A stretch of DNA of 64,000 bases, taken from positions 51,878 to 115,877 of the forward strand of contig JAGQYO010000003.1 in the NCBI GenBank assembly GCA_020435995.1, read 5' to 3'. The translations under genes were made by a program, and so were the position numbers. The notes under the pieces were generated by a model. That model did not search any database. It had not been told where the DNA came from and saw only the letters and a list, made by a program, of their open reading frames with translations. This document shows positions 1 through 8,321 of this stretch, one piece after another. This stretch comes from Flavobacteriales bacterium (GTDB lineage Bacteria; Bacteroidota; Bacteroidia; Flavobacteriales_G; Salibacteraceae). Each line of letters begins with the position of its first letter. The stretch's first letter is position 1.

Positions 1-1
1 A

Positions 2-160
2 CTTACAAAATCCTCCTTGGCAAACATTGGAGCGCATTGCGGAGGTAAAGATCATGCTACCGTTCTTCATGCATGTAAAACGGTAAATAATCTAATGGAA
101 ACTGATAAAACTTTTAGAGGTTATATTGATGACTTAGAAAAGAAAATTGCTTTACAATAA
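2..160 (+). CDS. dnaA: DnaA replication initiator, C-terminal end (partial)
   Basis: Only the last 52 codons lie in the window; the gene continues to the left. The frame holds the domain IV signature GGKDHATVLHACK, which in the DnaA family is the helix-turn-helix part that recognises DnaA boxes at the origin. About 30 further residues precede a TAA stop. DnaA assembles on origin DNA and opens it for replication. A strong intrinsic terminator follows within 35 bases, so dnaA ends its transcript here. The family call is firm because this signature is nearly unique to DnaA. Confidence 0.95.
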   Translation, partial: LTKSSLANIGAHCGGKDHATVLHACKTVNNLMETDKTFRGYIDDLEKKIALQ

Positions 161-180
161 AACCCTACCTTTTTTCATAA

Positions 181-275
181 TGTGGAAAATGGGAATTCAA
201 TAATTTGGATTCCCTTTTTTTTTATTCCCATAAGTTGTGGAGAATTAACATAGCACTACCTTCTTCCTATCCACA
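181..275. promoter_or_regulatory. Cluster of DnaA-box-like 9-mers next to dnaA
   Basis: Three 9-mers each differ by one base from the consensus TTATCCACA: 181-189 (minus strand, TTTTCCACA), 236-244 (minus strand, TTCTCCACA) and 267-275 (plus strand, CTATCCACA). They fall within 95 bases of AT-rich intergenic DNA directly after dnaA. They could be part of an origin or a DnaA-binding control region. No GC-skew analysis could be run, and Bacteroidota origins are not always beside dnaA, so the role is inferred. Confidence 0.4.
191..223 (+). terminator. Intrinsic terminator after dnaA
   Basis: A 10-bp stem (191-200 with 205-214, one G-U pair) and a 4-base loop are followed by nine T residues. It sits 30 bases after the dnaA stop codon and is a typical rho-independent terminator. 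Confidence 0.85.
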
Positions 276-323
276 GATAGAACATTGCTAAATCATGTAA
301 AGAATACGGACCTAGCGGTTTTA

Positions 324-1364
324 TTAGTGAATGCTATCGAACCGTTCGTTGGAGTGATTAGACTTCAGTCCAGTTTTGTAGCCCAATTTGTAGTGCAAGA
401 GCAATTCCATTGCACCTTGCAAGTTGGTAGCTTGATTTAACTTAGATACGTTTACATCATAGCTGATTCCTATGCCTAAACCTGCCCAATTAAACTGAGT
501 TTCGAAAACCATTGCGTCTTTTACTCGATAAAATGCGCCAAATTCCAAGGTCATTTCTTTTTCAATACCCGTATAATTGCCAGCTTCTTGAAGCACAAAG
601 TCGAAGCTTGTACCCAAAACAAAGTATCGCTGAGAACCCTGAAAATACATGATACCTCTCGGTATTACAGCAAAGTTGTTGGCGTGAGAATGAAACTCAA
701 GTTCACCATGTACATAGGTTCCTGTTGAGAGCTGATATTCAGTATTTAAATATTCAACTTTGGGTTTGTTTAAATTGTTAATCGCAATACCGAACATACT
801 CTTAAGGTTGGAGTGATTGGTCCCAAAATAATGGAATCCTGCGCCAACTCCCACATACGTTTTGGAGGCCTCACCTGCATACTCGCCTGGAATAGATTGA
901 TCAAATCCTATTTGATTCCATTGACTACCCCAGTGCGCTCCATCGTAGGTCATCGACTTCTGGTTATACGTAACCTTAGCCCCAGCTGACCAAAAGTGGT
1001 TTTCATCTGGGTCGAATGACTTACCAAATGCCAAATTGAGTCCGCTGTTAAAATTTGAAGTTTGGGTAACTCCGGCATCGTCCTTAATAACATATCCACC
1101 TAAGGCAAAAAAATCGTTTCCTGTAACATCGCTCAAAACAGGTAAATCTAATGAAGCAGCCATGGTATTGTAGGGCTGTGGAGAGGTTTGACTCCATTGT
1201 GTGCGGTAATGAGCATTCATTCTCAATGAACCATGAAACACACCAACCGCAGCTGGATTGAATATAGTTATTGCATCAGAAAATTGTGAAAAATGAGCCG
1301 CCTCTTGTGCCGCGCTTCCAAATGAAACAACTATGCCTACTATGATGCCAATAACTCTTCTCAT
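324..1364 (-). CDS. PorP/SprF family type IX secretion-associated outer membrane protein
   Basis: The 346-residue product begins with a signal peptide (MRRVIGIIVG..., cleaved near AAQEA). It has the PorP/SprF hallmarks: an early QFSDAITIFNPAAVG segment, a beta-strand-rich body and a C-terminal strand ending in HYKLGYKTGLK. PorP/SprF proteins are predicted outer-membrane barrels linked to T9SS and gliding, and paralogues often sit beside a type B T9SS cargo gene, as here. The start chosen is the ATG at 1364, which shares one base with the upstream gene's TGA stop (TGATG). This arrangement suggests translational coupling. An upstream in-frame start would add 19 charged residues before the signal peptide and is less likely. 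Confidence 0.85.
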   Translation of the reverse strand: MRRVIGIIVGIVVSFGSAAQEAAHFSQFSDAITIFNPAAVGVFHGSLRMNAHYRTQWSQTSPQPYNTMAASLDLPVLSDVTGNDFFALGGYVIKDDAGVTQTSNFNSGLNLAFGKSFDPDENHFWSAGAKVTYNQKSMTYDGAHWGSQWNQIGFDQSIPGEYAGEASKTYVGVGAGFHYFGTNHSNLKSMFGIAINNLNKPKVEYLNTEYQLSTGTYVHGELEFHSHANNFAVIPRGIMYFQGSQRYFVLGTSFDFVLQEAGNYTGIEKEMTLEFGAFYRVKDAMVFETQFNWAGLGIGISYDVNVSKLNQATNLQGAMELLLHYKLGYKTGLKSNHSNERFDSIH

Positions 1365-3625
1365 CAACGAACCAAGGTTACGTTTCCTTTCAATTCTTTG
1401 TAAGTTCCTTCTTCGTGCCAAGCCTTTATAAAATAAGTGTAGACTCCGGGGTCAAGTTCTTTCCCGTTTTCATTATCCTTACTACCATTCCATCCTGCAT
1501 CTACCGGGCTAATATCCGATTCCCATACTATTTGTTTGGGATCGTCGGAATAGAACACCAATTGCCCATAGCGGTTGTAGATGCTCACTTGAATTTTAGT
1601 GATTCGGTTTCCAAACACATAAAACTTCTTGTTTTTGGAGGTTCCTTTATGAGGAGAAAAAATATCTGGTGCACCCACATAAAACTCTTCGGTTACATTC
1701 ACTTTTACCGAGTCATACGCCCGACATCGGTTGTAATTTTCTTTGATGACATAAAAATAGCGTGTTTCTGATGGTCTTATTTGGGTTGATCTATTTGTCC
1801 AGTGAAATATTTCCCCTGTTGTTACGTTTTCATCATCAACTACATAAGACCAGAAATAATTGTAACAACAACAACTATCTCCCTTAAGCAGATCAATTTC
1901 ATGAAGTTCAGAGCATTTTTTGACATCTTTATCCGTAGTTGATACCACGGTACTATAACCTTTTAATACTTCCTCATCCTTAATGGTGGCATCAACCTTT
2001 GGGTAACCGTATACCGATACAATATCTTCATAACCAATAGAATCTCTTCCATAAATATTTTCAGTAACCAATGACATTTTAAATACCCCCGAATCAGCAT
2101 AACAAACCGTTACATCCGAAGTAGTAAATACAGTGTCCTTTTTTCCAGGTACACCTGCGGGACCATTAGGATTGTAGGCGTAGTCTGGCCATACCGAATC
2201 GTTAATACCCCAGAAATACCATTTGAAAGTAGGTTTTTCGGTAATAAAATACTCCTTCTCAACGGCCGCGTCATAGGTAAACGTAATACAATTGTCGGTA
2301 CATATTTTTCTCTGTTTTTCTCCTTTTAATCGAGCTACAGATTTAATACAGGCTTTTACAATAACCTTTTTGGTAAGAAAATCTGCCCCTCCATTTCCTC
2401 CTACGTTTAGCGTAACAGTATAAGTAGTATCCCTACCGTTAGAGCCTGCACAAGGATAAAAAACAGATACTTGAGGGAGCGTATCATTTGCTATTCTACA
2501 AACCCCTGAATCATCCTGAGCCCCAGGAAAAGCCCAATACCTAGAGTTGACGACTCCTGTGCTGCTGTCGGCAAAAAACACGGTATCTCCAGCACAAATG
2601 GTAACCTCATTCAAGTTGAGACCATTCATTGAAAACTTGGCAACCGGGGGTAAATTACAATCCCGAACGGTGATGTAATTGGTTTGTGTGAGAGGTACTC
2701 CCGAACCATTAACATTGCGTACTGTAAGTGTAATACTGTATTGACCAGGAGCAGGGAATTTAAACTTGGGATGTTGCAAGTTGGAAGTATCTTTTGGGTT
2801 GCCAGTACCAAAGCTCCATTTCCATGAAGTGGGGTTTCCGGTGGATAAATCGGTGAATTGAATGGTATCGGTTAAACAAGCTAAACGTGGATTCGCTGAG
2901 AACTTTGCGGTTGGAAGATTCGCAGGAACTCCGGTCAGCCTCACCTTATCGATCGCGAACCCGGGCATACTTCCCGTATCTGGGTTTAAAAATGCAAAAG
3001 CAAACATGAGGTTTGCTTGGTTGTCGAATGCGGGAAGCGAAATCGTCTCCTTTTTCCAAATACTGTCACCCACATATTTTTTAGGCGTTGGAATCCAAGT
3101 AGCACCAGAATTCAAACTATAAAATACTTGACCAGATGTATCGTTTGCCGTAACCGTACCTGCCGGATCGGTCAGCGCCCAATTTAACCACCAAAACGAA
3201 AACTCGACGTTTTTTAAGCCAGTTGTACTCTTTGGGGCATTCATACCCGTCATGTAATATTCATTGGGTCCCTTGATCAAATAGGTGTAATTGGCGTTTT
3301 TAATTCCAACCCCATTTAAATTTCCTGACAAAATGTGCAAGTAATTTGATTTAGGATTAGCAGAAATTCCTGCAGGTTGTAGGTTGGTATTCGGCACAGT
3401 TGCCAATGAATTTCCCGTGTATTCGTTATTAATAATCCACAGGTTTTCACCACCCGAAGTAGTGGTTTTGCCGTAGATCTGGTAGTTTTTATTTAAATCC
3501 CAGTTGCCTGGTCCAGCTTCAAAATCGTCGCTGAATAGGACAATTTGAGCATCAACATTTACCTGCAAAAAACAACCAATGAACAAGACCAATAGAAGTC
3601 TTTTTCCGAATAATGATTTAATCAT
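1364..3625 (-). CDS. Secreted PKD-domain protein with T9SS type B (gliding-associated) C-terminal domain
   Basis: The 753-residue exported protein has a signal peptide over residues 1-27 (ending VNVDAQ). A region of about 200 residues resembling a choice-of-anchor or jelly-roll domain follows. PKD-like domains lie near residues 240-321 and 328-425; the first contains SWKWSFGTG and the G-YSITLTV strand. The last 100 residues match the gliding-motility-associated (type B) sorting domain: APDIFSPHKG, IYNRYGQLVF, a W-G-K-G segment and PGVYTYFIKA. Such proteins are exported by T9SS and held at the cell surface or in the motility layer. The downstream PorP/SprF gene starts on its stop codon, which supports a matched cargo/barrel pair. 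The ATG at 3625 was chosen because it opens the signal peptide. The specific ligand or adhesion target is unknown. Confidence 0.85.
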   Translation of the reverse strand: MIKSLFGKRLLLVLFIGCFLQVNVDAQIVLFSDDFEAGPGNWDLNKNYQIYGKTTTSGGENLWIINNEYTGNSLATVPNTNLQPAGISANPKSNYLHILSGNLNGVGIKNANYTYLIKGPNEYYMTGMNAPKSTTGLKNVEFSFWWLNWALTDPAGTVTANDTSGQVFYSLNSGATWIPTPKKYVGDSIWKKETISLPAFDNQANLMFAFAFLNPDTGSMPGFAIDKVRLTGVPANLPTAKFSANPRLACLTDTIQFTDLSTGNPTSWKWSFGTGNPKDTSNLQHPKFKFPAPGQYSITLTVRNVNGSGVPLTQTNYITVRDCNLPPVAKFSMNGLNLNEVTICAGDTVFFADSSTGVVNSRYWAFPGAQDDSGVCRIANDTLPQVSVFYPCAGSNGRDTTYTVTLNVGGNGGADFLTKKVIVKACIKSVARLKGEKQRKICTDNCITFTYDAAVEKEYFITEKPTFKWYFWGINDSVWPDYAYNPNGPAGVPGKKDTVFTTSDVTVCYADSGVFKMSLVTENIYGRDSIGYEDIVSVYGYPKVDATIKDEEVLKGYSTVVSTTDKDVKKCSELHEIDLLKGDSCCCYNYFWSYVVDDENVTTGEIFHWTNRSTQIRPSETRYFYVIKENYNRCRAYDSVKVNVTEEFYVGAPDIFSPHKGTSKNKKFYVFGNRITKIQVSIYNRYGQLVFYSDDPKQIVWESDISPVDAGWNGSKDNENGKELDPGVYTYFIKAWHEEGTYKELKGNVTLVR

Positions 3626-3690
3626 TCCTCCCGTCAAATTTTCCGTCAAAATAAAGGCAATAATTGATATGAGCAAATAAAAGTTCTTCT

Positions 3691-4731
3691 CTAAGTAATG
3701 TTTACAAGAAAGTCCAGCGTATTCACGTGGTCCGCATAGTCCTCTAATCGCGGAGTTTGCGAATGCCCAAATTTAATATCTCTTCCCACAATACATTGTA
3801 TATTCTCTCTATTCTTATCAATTTCCGCCTCAACCTTGCGCTTGCCAGTATAGTATTCGTAATACAAAACACCCACAGGTGCATGTAAATCAGAAGATTC
3901 CTTCAGAATTATAAATTCATTATCCAACATCACCTCTCTATTCATCATATAAAGTGTTTTGTTGTACGAATAGTTATTCATGTACCTGTTGTTTTCCATA
4001 ACCCATGAAAACGGCAGAAAAGCTTTGAACAAGCGCTTGATATCGAACCCCACTGGAAGATATACCTTGGAAACATTTCTACATCCCAATCCAAAATAAT
4101 TAAAAACATCTTCGGCCAAGAGCAGTAATTCTCTGTCTGTTTCTTCCCCCGTCAATACGGCCAATGAAGTTCTGTTCTTTCTAATAATGTGTGGGTACTT
4201 TTTGAAGTAGTACTCAAAATATCGCGAAGTGTTGTTACTTCCCGTAGCTATCACGGCATCAAATTTTTCTAGTTTACCCTCTGTAAAAAAAATACGCGAG
4301 CTGAATCGTGGTTCAAGCTCGCAGAGTCGAGAAACCATCTGAGGAAATAAAATTTTATCGTCACTAGAAAGTTTCAAAACCACATTATGACCAGCCACTA
4401 GAACCGATAAAAAATCGTGGAAAGCTACCAAAGGGATGTTACCCGCAGCAACAACCGCAATCGTTTTTTCTGTTTCATTATTAATCTTATCGAAATAGGG
4501 CTTTGTCCATTGCCGCAATTTTTTTTCATTAAGCATTTCAGCGATTCCATAAAAAGATTGATGAATCATTCTAGGGGTAAACCAAGTATTGAAATGACCT
4601 GCTTTTATTACAGTTTCGGCAAGTGCAATCTCAAAATCCGATGTGGGACAATCCTTTGTAGCTAGGTATTGTTGGAGCTCTTGCCCGAGCTTTGAAAATG
4701 CTTTTAAACTTTCATTAAGATGTAGATTCAA
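3691..4731 (-). CDS. LuxC-type acyl-CoA reductase
   Basis: LuxC-family enzymes reduce activated fatty acyl groups to aldehydes with NADPH. The protein shows the family core: AAGNIPLVAFHDFL near residue 90, GHNVVLKLSSDD, and YFGLGCRNVSKVYLP, where the cysteine is the expected acyl-thioester nucleophile. There is no in-frame ATG near the conserved start. A TTG at 4731 gives 346 residues beginning NLHLNESLKAF, and the 45 codons further upstream run across the divergent ferredoxin promoter and look non-coding. No luciferase or luxD/luxE gene is nearby, so bioluminescence is not implied; a role in fatty aldehyde or alcohol metabolism is more likely. The pairing with a divergent ferredoxin is common in Bacteroidota. 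Confidence 0.85.
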   Translation of the reverse strand: MNLHLNESLKAFSKLGQELQQYLATKDCPTSDFEIALAETVIKAGHFNTWFTPRMIHQSFYGIAEMLNEKKLRQWTKPYFDKINNETEKTIAVVAAGNIPLVAFHDFLSVLVAGHNVVLKLSSDDKILFPQMVSRLCELEPRFSSRIFFTEGKLEKFDAVIATGSNNTSRYFEYYFKKYPHIIRKNRTSLAVLTGEETDRELLLLAEDVFNYFGLGCRNVSKVYLPVGFDIKRLFKAFLPFSWVMENNRYMNNYSYNKTLYMMNREVMLDNEFIILKESSDLHAPVGVLYYEYYTGKRKVEAEIDKNRENIQCIVGRDIKFGHSQTPRLEDYADHVNTLDFLVNIT

Positions 4732-4761
4732 TTTAGAATTTCTTTTATTTATTATGGTGAA

Positions 4762-4769
4762 TATCTTTG
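4762..4769 (+). promoter_or_regulatory. -7 promoter element for the ferredoxin gene
   Basis: TATCTTTG matches the Bacteroidota -7 consensus TAnnTTTG and lies 35 bases before the ferredoxin ATG. No good -33 element was seen. Confidence 0.5.
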
Positions 4770-4772
4770 CGC

Positions 4773-4780
4773 CAAATTTA
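4773..4780 (-). promoter_or_regulatory. -7 promoter element for the acyl-CoA reductase gene
   Basis: On the minus strand this reads TAAATTTG, a full match to TAnnTTTG, 41 bases before the proposed TTG start. It is only three bases from the opposing element at 4762-4769, so the two promoters should compete for polymerase. Confidence 0.5.
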
Positions 4781-4804
4781 AGGCAACAATTTAGCGCTTT
4801 TGTT

Positions 4805-5152
4805 ATGGCAATAATGATTACAGACGAGTGTATTAATTGCGGAGCATGCGAACCCGAATGTCCCAATAATGCAATTTATGAAGGTGGAGTTGAATGGAGA
4901 TTAGCTGATGGCACTTCATTGAGCGGTGAGGTAACAACGAGTTCGGGCTTTACGGCAGATGCTCACGAAGACCAAGAAGCCGTTTCGATGGATTTCTTTT
5001 ATATAGTTACTGATAAATGTACAGAGTGTGTTGGATTTCACGACGAGCCCCAGTGTGCTGCCGTTTGTCCAGTTGATTGCTGTGTAGATGACCCAGACCA
5101 TCGCGAATCGAAGGAAGAATTAACGGCGAAAAAAGAATTTATGCATTTGTAA
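4805..5152 (+). CDS. 4Fe-4S dicluster ferredoxin
   Basis: The 115-residue protein has two iron-sulfur motifs. The first is C-x2-C-x2-C-x3-C at the N-terminus (ECINCGACEPEC). The second is CTEC, then eight residues, then C-x3-C (QCAAVCPVDCC). An insert of about 40 acidic residues separates them, as in YfhL-type and Bacteroidota 4Fe-4S dicluster proteins. It should carry electrons in the cytoplasm. The start at MAIMITDEC fits the family; a second ATG three codons on is possible. The gene is divergent from the acyl-CoA reductase, which makes a shared redox pathway plausible, but LuxC enzymes normally use NADPH and the partner is unproven. Confidence 0.93.
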   Translation: MAIMITDECINCGACEPECPNNAIYEGGVEWRLADGTSLSGEVTTSSGFTADAHEDQEAVSMDFFYIVTDKCTECVGFHDEPQCAAVCPVDCCVDDPDHRESKEELTAKKEFMHL

Positions 5153-5178
5153 ACAAACCACCTGTAATAACAATCTTG

Positions 5179-5209
5179 AAAGCCAGTTTCTTAAAAAAGA
5201 GCTGGCTTT
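5179..5209 (+). terminator. Hairpin after the ferredoxin gene
   Basis: An 8-bp perfect stem (5179-5186 with 5202-5209) encloses a 15-base loop. Only a short, interrupted T tract follows, so termination may be weak. Confidence 0.5.
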
Positions 5210-5216
5210 ACTTTTG
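5209..5216 (+). promoter_or_regulatory. -7 promoter element for the exported-protein pair
   Basis: TACTTTTG fits TAnnTTTG and ends 15 bases before the ATG at 5232. It overlaps the foot of the preceding hairpin. Confidence 0.45.
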
Positions 5217-5231
5217 TAAGTTGTGCGACTC

Positions 5232-6113
5232 ATGAATCAAATAGCCCTTTTATTTTTCTTTCTGCTCTTTTCTACAAGGGTAGCTCATGGACAAAATACA
5301 CTTTCGCCAGAAACCAAGTCCCAATTGGAATCCCTGAATGAGCTGAGGGCAACTTCTATGAGGGCCGAATCGGATAAGGAAAGAATTGAAGCCAACAACA
5401 TGTTTAAGTCCAAACTCAAAAATCTCATAGCGTCCAATCACAAGTTCCCATTCGACAGCATTAAAAACTTTGGACTCACCCACTCTCCCAACAAGGCATT
5501 CAGTTTCTATACTTGGAATATTATTACCGATGATTACGAATACACCTACTTTAATTGGGTAAGGTTTAAAAATGGGGACCTCCTGGAACTTGTCGATCAA
5601 TCCAAAGACGCAATTGACCCACCCTTTGAAACTTATTCATATAAAAAATGGTACGGTGCACTTTACTATGAGATCATTCCTATAAAAGACAAAAAAGAAG
5701 GATTGTACTACGTTCTTTTGGGTTGGGATGGAAATGGCTCCGAATCGACCAAGAAGGTAATCGATGTTATGTATTTTGACGAAAAGTACGACGAGTGGAG
5801 ATTCGGTAAAAAGGTGTTTTACGTTCCATTTCAAGACAATTACCGCATCATAATGGAATATTCGGCAGAAGTAACCATGTCGTTGAAGTACCATAAAAAA
5901 AGAAAACAAATTGTATTCGACCATTTGGTGCCAGCGAGCGTTGGCATGGAAGGAATTTATGAATATTACGTACCTGACATGAGTTTTGATGCCCTAGAGT
6001 ATCGAAAAGACCAATGGTATTTTATTCAAAACGTAGATGTAAGAGGAGAGCAAACCATGGAAAACTACACCTACCCTATTGTTAACACACCTTCACCCTC
6101 TGGCACGAAGTGA
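5232..6113 (+). CDS. Conserved exported Bacteroidota protein of unknown function
   Basis: The 293-residue product has a clear signal peptide (MNQIALLFFFLLF to HGQ). The mature part is rich in aromatic and charged residues. It contains a block I recall as conserved in uncharacterised Bacteroidota proteins: YYVLLGWDGNG, RIIMEYSAEVTMSLKY and a late YYVPDMSFDALEY. No enzymatic motif or repeat was recognised. The ATG at 5232 was preferred to a GTG nine bases upstream because it begins the signal peptide exactly. The stop overlaps the next gene's GTG start by four bases, so the two are probably co-translated. Function is unknown. Confidence 0.8.
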   Translation: MNQIALLFFFLLFSTRVAHGQNTLSPETKSQLESLNELRATSMRAESDKERIEANNMFKSKLKNLIASNHKFPFDSIKNFGLTHSPNKAFSFYTWNIITDDYEYTYFNWVRFKNGDLLELVDQSKDAIDPPFETYSYKKWYGALYYEIIPIKDKKEGLYYVLLGWDGNGSESTKKVIDVMYFDEKYDEWRFGKKVFYVPFQDNYRIIMEYSAEVTMSLKYHKKRKQIVFDHLVPASVGMEGIYEYYVPDMSFDALEYRKDQWYFIQNVDVRGEQTMENYTYPIVNTPSPSGTK

Positions 6114-6946
6114 GAATTATTCTGTGTTCATTTCTTCTTATCGGACTTTGTAAATTAAGCTGGGCCCAACCCGCAATGATTACGGTAGTTGATGGCGAGA
6201 AAAAACCTTTTTTCCTTTTTGTAGATGGCCTACAAGAAAATGAAACCCCGAAGTCGAAGGTGCGGGTAAAAAACCTAACCGAAGGAAACCACCACATTAA
6301 AATTATTTTCGAAGAGCAACAAATTAACAACCCTCAAACCAGGGTTGAATTGCCATTTGGGCAGGAGCTACTGTTTGAAATAAAACTTTACCAAGCAGGT
6401 GACAGAAAGTGGTATGCCATTGCCAAAACAGATCAACGTGATATTCATATCAATCCAAAAAAGAATAACATAGATTCGTTGTCGACCGAAGAGTTGGAGG
6501 AAGCCAAACTAAAAGCAGACTCCATATACGAAGCACACCTCCCAGTTGCCGAAATCAGCGTTCCAAAGGATACGGCACTTAACCTCGTACCCGATACCAT
6601 GAAAGAAGAATTTATGCCAGATCTAAGTGAATTCAATTGCACCTCTCCCCTTCACCCCGAAGCGCTCAATTTGGCTATTTTGAAAATTAAAAACCTTAGC
6701 TCAGACGAGGCTCGCTTAGTTGTGCTTAAAGATTTTGTGGCCAAAAATTGTGTGAGCTCCATCCAACTCATGGAGTTGCTCCAATTCCTAGATTTCGAGG
6801 TTAGCAAACTAGAATTAGCCAGCTATGCCTTCCCCTTTTGTTTCGATCCAAAAAACTATGCCTTTGTTGAGGATGTGTTTGAGTTTGAAACTACCGTAGC
6901 AAAACTGCACGATGCCATTTATGGCGTGGGGAAAACGACCAAGTAA
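6110..6946 (+). CDS. Exported DUF4476-domain protein
   Basis: The 278-residue product starts at GTG in the overlap GTGA with the preceding stop. It has a signal peptide (MRIILCSFLLIGLCKLSWAQ). Residues 20-100 look like a small beta domain that may resemble a PEGA-like fold (the segment FLFVDGLQENETPKSKVRV). A charged linker follows. The last 95 residues match DUF4476: LNLAILKIKNLSSDEAR, then CVSSIQLMELLQFLDFE and FDPKNYAFVEDVFEFE. DUF4476 is a Bacteroidota domain without a known activity. Coupling to the upstream exported protein suggests they act together at the envelope, but this is inference. Confidence 0.82.
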   Translation: MRIILCSFLLIGLCKLSWAQPAMITVVDGEKKPFFLFVDGLQENETPKSKVRVKNLTEGNHHIKIIFEEQQINNPQTRVELPFGQELLFEIKLYQAGDRKWYAIAKTDQRDIHINPKKNNIDSLSTEELEEAKLKADSIYEAHLPVAEISVPKDTALNLVPDTMKEEFMPDLSEFNCTSPLHPEALNLAILKIKNLSSDEARLVVLKDFVAKNCVSSIQLMELLQFLDFEVSKLELASYAFPFCFDPKNYAFVEDVFEFETTVAKLHDAIYGVGKTTK

Positions 6947-7118
6947 CTTGTTTACATCTGCTAATTACGAATGCACATTGGACCTCATAGTATATTTCAA
7001 AATTTATATTCTATCAAGCTTCCAAAACTGAATTATCAGTCCGGCATTGGCGTACTGATCATACCCCAAAAAACTGGACAGTAAATTAAGCTTGAAAATA
7101 ACACTTAAATTTACATTA

Positions 7119-7394
7119 ATGACACGAAGGAAGTTTACATCGAAATTCAAAACAAAAGTTGCCTTAGAGGCATTAAAAGAGCGGGACAGTTTATCCGTTT
7201 TAGCACAAAAACACGGACTAGTTCACCAGCAAATTACTACTTGGAAACGAGAGGTTTTATCTGGAGCTGATTCGGTTTTTGAAGGGAAAGCAAAGAGTAA
7301 GAAGACTGAGTTGCAAGAGAAGGAAGAACAATTGCTTAAAATAATAGGACAACAAAAAGTCGAAATAGATTTTTTAAAAAAAGCCTTGTCGTAA
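7119..7394 (+). CDS. IS3 transposase OrfA
   Basis: The 91-residue protein has the IS3 OrfA helix-turn-helix (RRKFTSKFKTKVALEAL..., then LAQKHGLVHQQITTWKRE). A leucine-zipper-like C-terminus follows (LQEKEEQLLKIIGQQKVEIDFL). It binds the IS ends. The ATG at 7119 is the usual MTRRKF start. A slippery run A AAA AAA then G (7376-7382) lies just before the stop and would shift ribosomes by -1 into OrfB to make the OrfAB transposase. Confidence 0.92.
   Translation: MTRRKFTSKFKTKVALEALKERDSLSVLAQKHGLVHQQITTWKREVLSGADSVFEGKAKSKKTELQEKEEQLLKIIGQQKVEIDFLKKALS
7376..7383 (+). promoter_or_regulatory. Probable programmed -1 frameshift site
   Basis: Seven A residues followed by G, preceded by TTTTTT, fit the X XXY YYZ heptamer in the OrfA frame. 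After slipping, the -1 frame stays open from 7382 into OrfB. Such sites are standard in IS3 elements. Confidence 0.6.
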
Positions 7395-7417
7395 AACCAG
7401 TTAATGAATGTAAAATC

Positions 7418-8262
7418 ATGATAGACAAGGGTCATACTAAACTGAGCATTGTTAAGCAATGCAATTTGCTGGAACTAAACAGATCAAGTTTGTATTACAA
7501 ACACTCATCTACTTCTACATTAAATTTAAACCTTATGCGGCATATGGACGAGCATTATCTTGAGCACCCGTACAAAGGAGCGAGGAGAATGCATGTTTGG
7601 CTTACTAAAGATTTAGGATATAAGGTGAGTTTAAACAGGGTGCAAAATCTTTATTACCGCAAAATGCCTTTGAGGTCAATTCTGCCAGGACCTCATACTT
7701 CAAAACAAAATAAAGAACATAAAAACTTTCCTTATTTATTAAGAGGCATGGCTATTACAAGACCGAATCAAGTTTGGGCTACAGACATCACTTACATACC
7801 CATGGCAAAGGGATTTATGTATTTAATAGCCGTAATTGACTTGTCTAGTAGATACGTAGTTCACTGGTCTGTATCAAATAGTATGGAGGCGGAATGGTGT
7901 AGTTCTTTTATCCAAGAAACATTTGATAAACATGGGCATCCTGAAATATTAAATACAGACCAAGGCGCCCAGTTCAAAGTGATGTTTTTACAAAGGCAGT
8001 TTTATCAAAGAATGTAAAATTATCAATGGACGGAAAAGGAAGGGCTACCGACAATGCTTTTATCGAGAGGCTTTGGAGGAGCGTCAAATATGAAAAACTG
8101 TACATACATCCACCTCAAGATGGGATGGACTTGTACAATAAGCTAGAAGATTATATGTACTATTACAATAATAAAAGAAGGCACTCAAGTATTGATGACC
8201 TTGTACCAGTAAAAAAATATGTTCATTTTAAGCAGCCCATTTCCTCTGCGAGGGCTGCCTAA
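7418..8262 (+). pseudogene. IS3 transposase OrfB, broken by a one-base frameshift
   Basis: This is an rve-type DDE integrase. The first part ends at 8017, and a second frame resumes with SDVFTKAVLSK from 7978 through the C-terminus at 8262. Other IS3 OrfB proteins read QFTSDVF across this point; here the bases after cag-ttc are one short, so a single base is missing near 7976. All three catalytic residues survive: D in WATDITYI, D in NTDQGAQF and E in FIERLWRSVKYE. The glutamate is out of frame, so this copy should be inactive unless the frameshift is a sequencing error. Confidence 0.88.
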
Positions 8263-8321
8263 AAGAAAATATTTAATATAGGAAACAGTAGAAAGCTGTC
8301 TAGACTAATGGGTACACATCA

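Larger units (their letters stand above)
7056..8321 (+). mobile_element. IS3-family insertion sequence, about 1.27 kb
   Basis: The element holds a helix-turn-helix OrfA and a DDE OrfB in the -1 frame, the IS3 layout. Its ends form imperfect inverted repeats. The left end (7056-7082) and the reverse complement of the right end (8294-8321) share TGAT, TACCC and CT-GACAG in the same order. Both begin with TG, as IS3 elements do. No direct target-site duplication was recognised: the bases are TAC on the left and ATG on the right. The exact ends could therefore be off by a few bases, or the copy is old. Confidence 0.88.

Noticed and set aside
2862..3122. Plus-strand frame inside the PKD-domain gene
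   Set aside because: It is antisense to a gene with clear domain matches and has no signals of its own.
3691..4731. Bioluminescence operon based on the LuxC-type protein
   Set aside because: No luciferase (luxA/luxB) or luxD/luxE is nearby, and LuxC-like reductases are common in non-luminous Bacteroidota.
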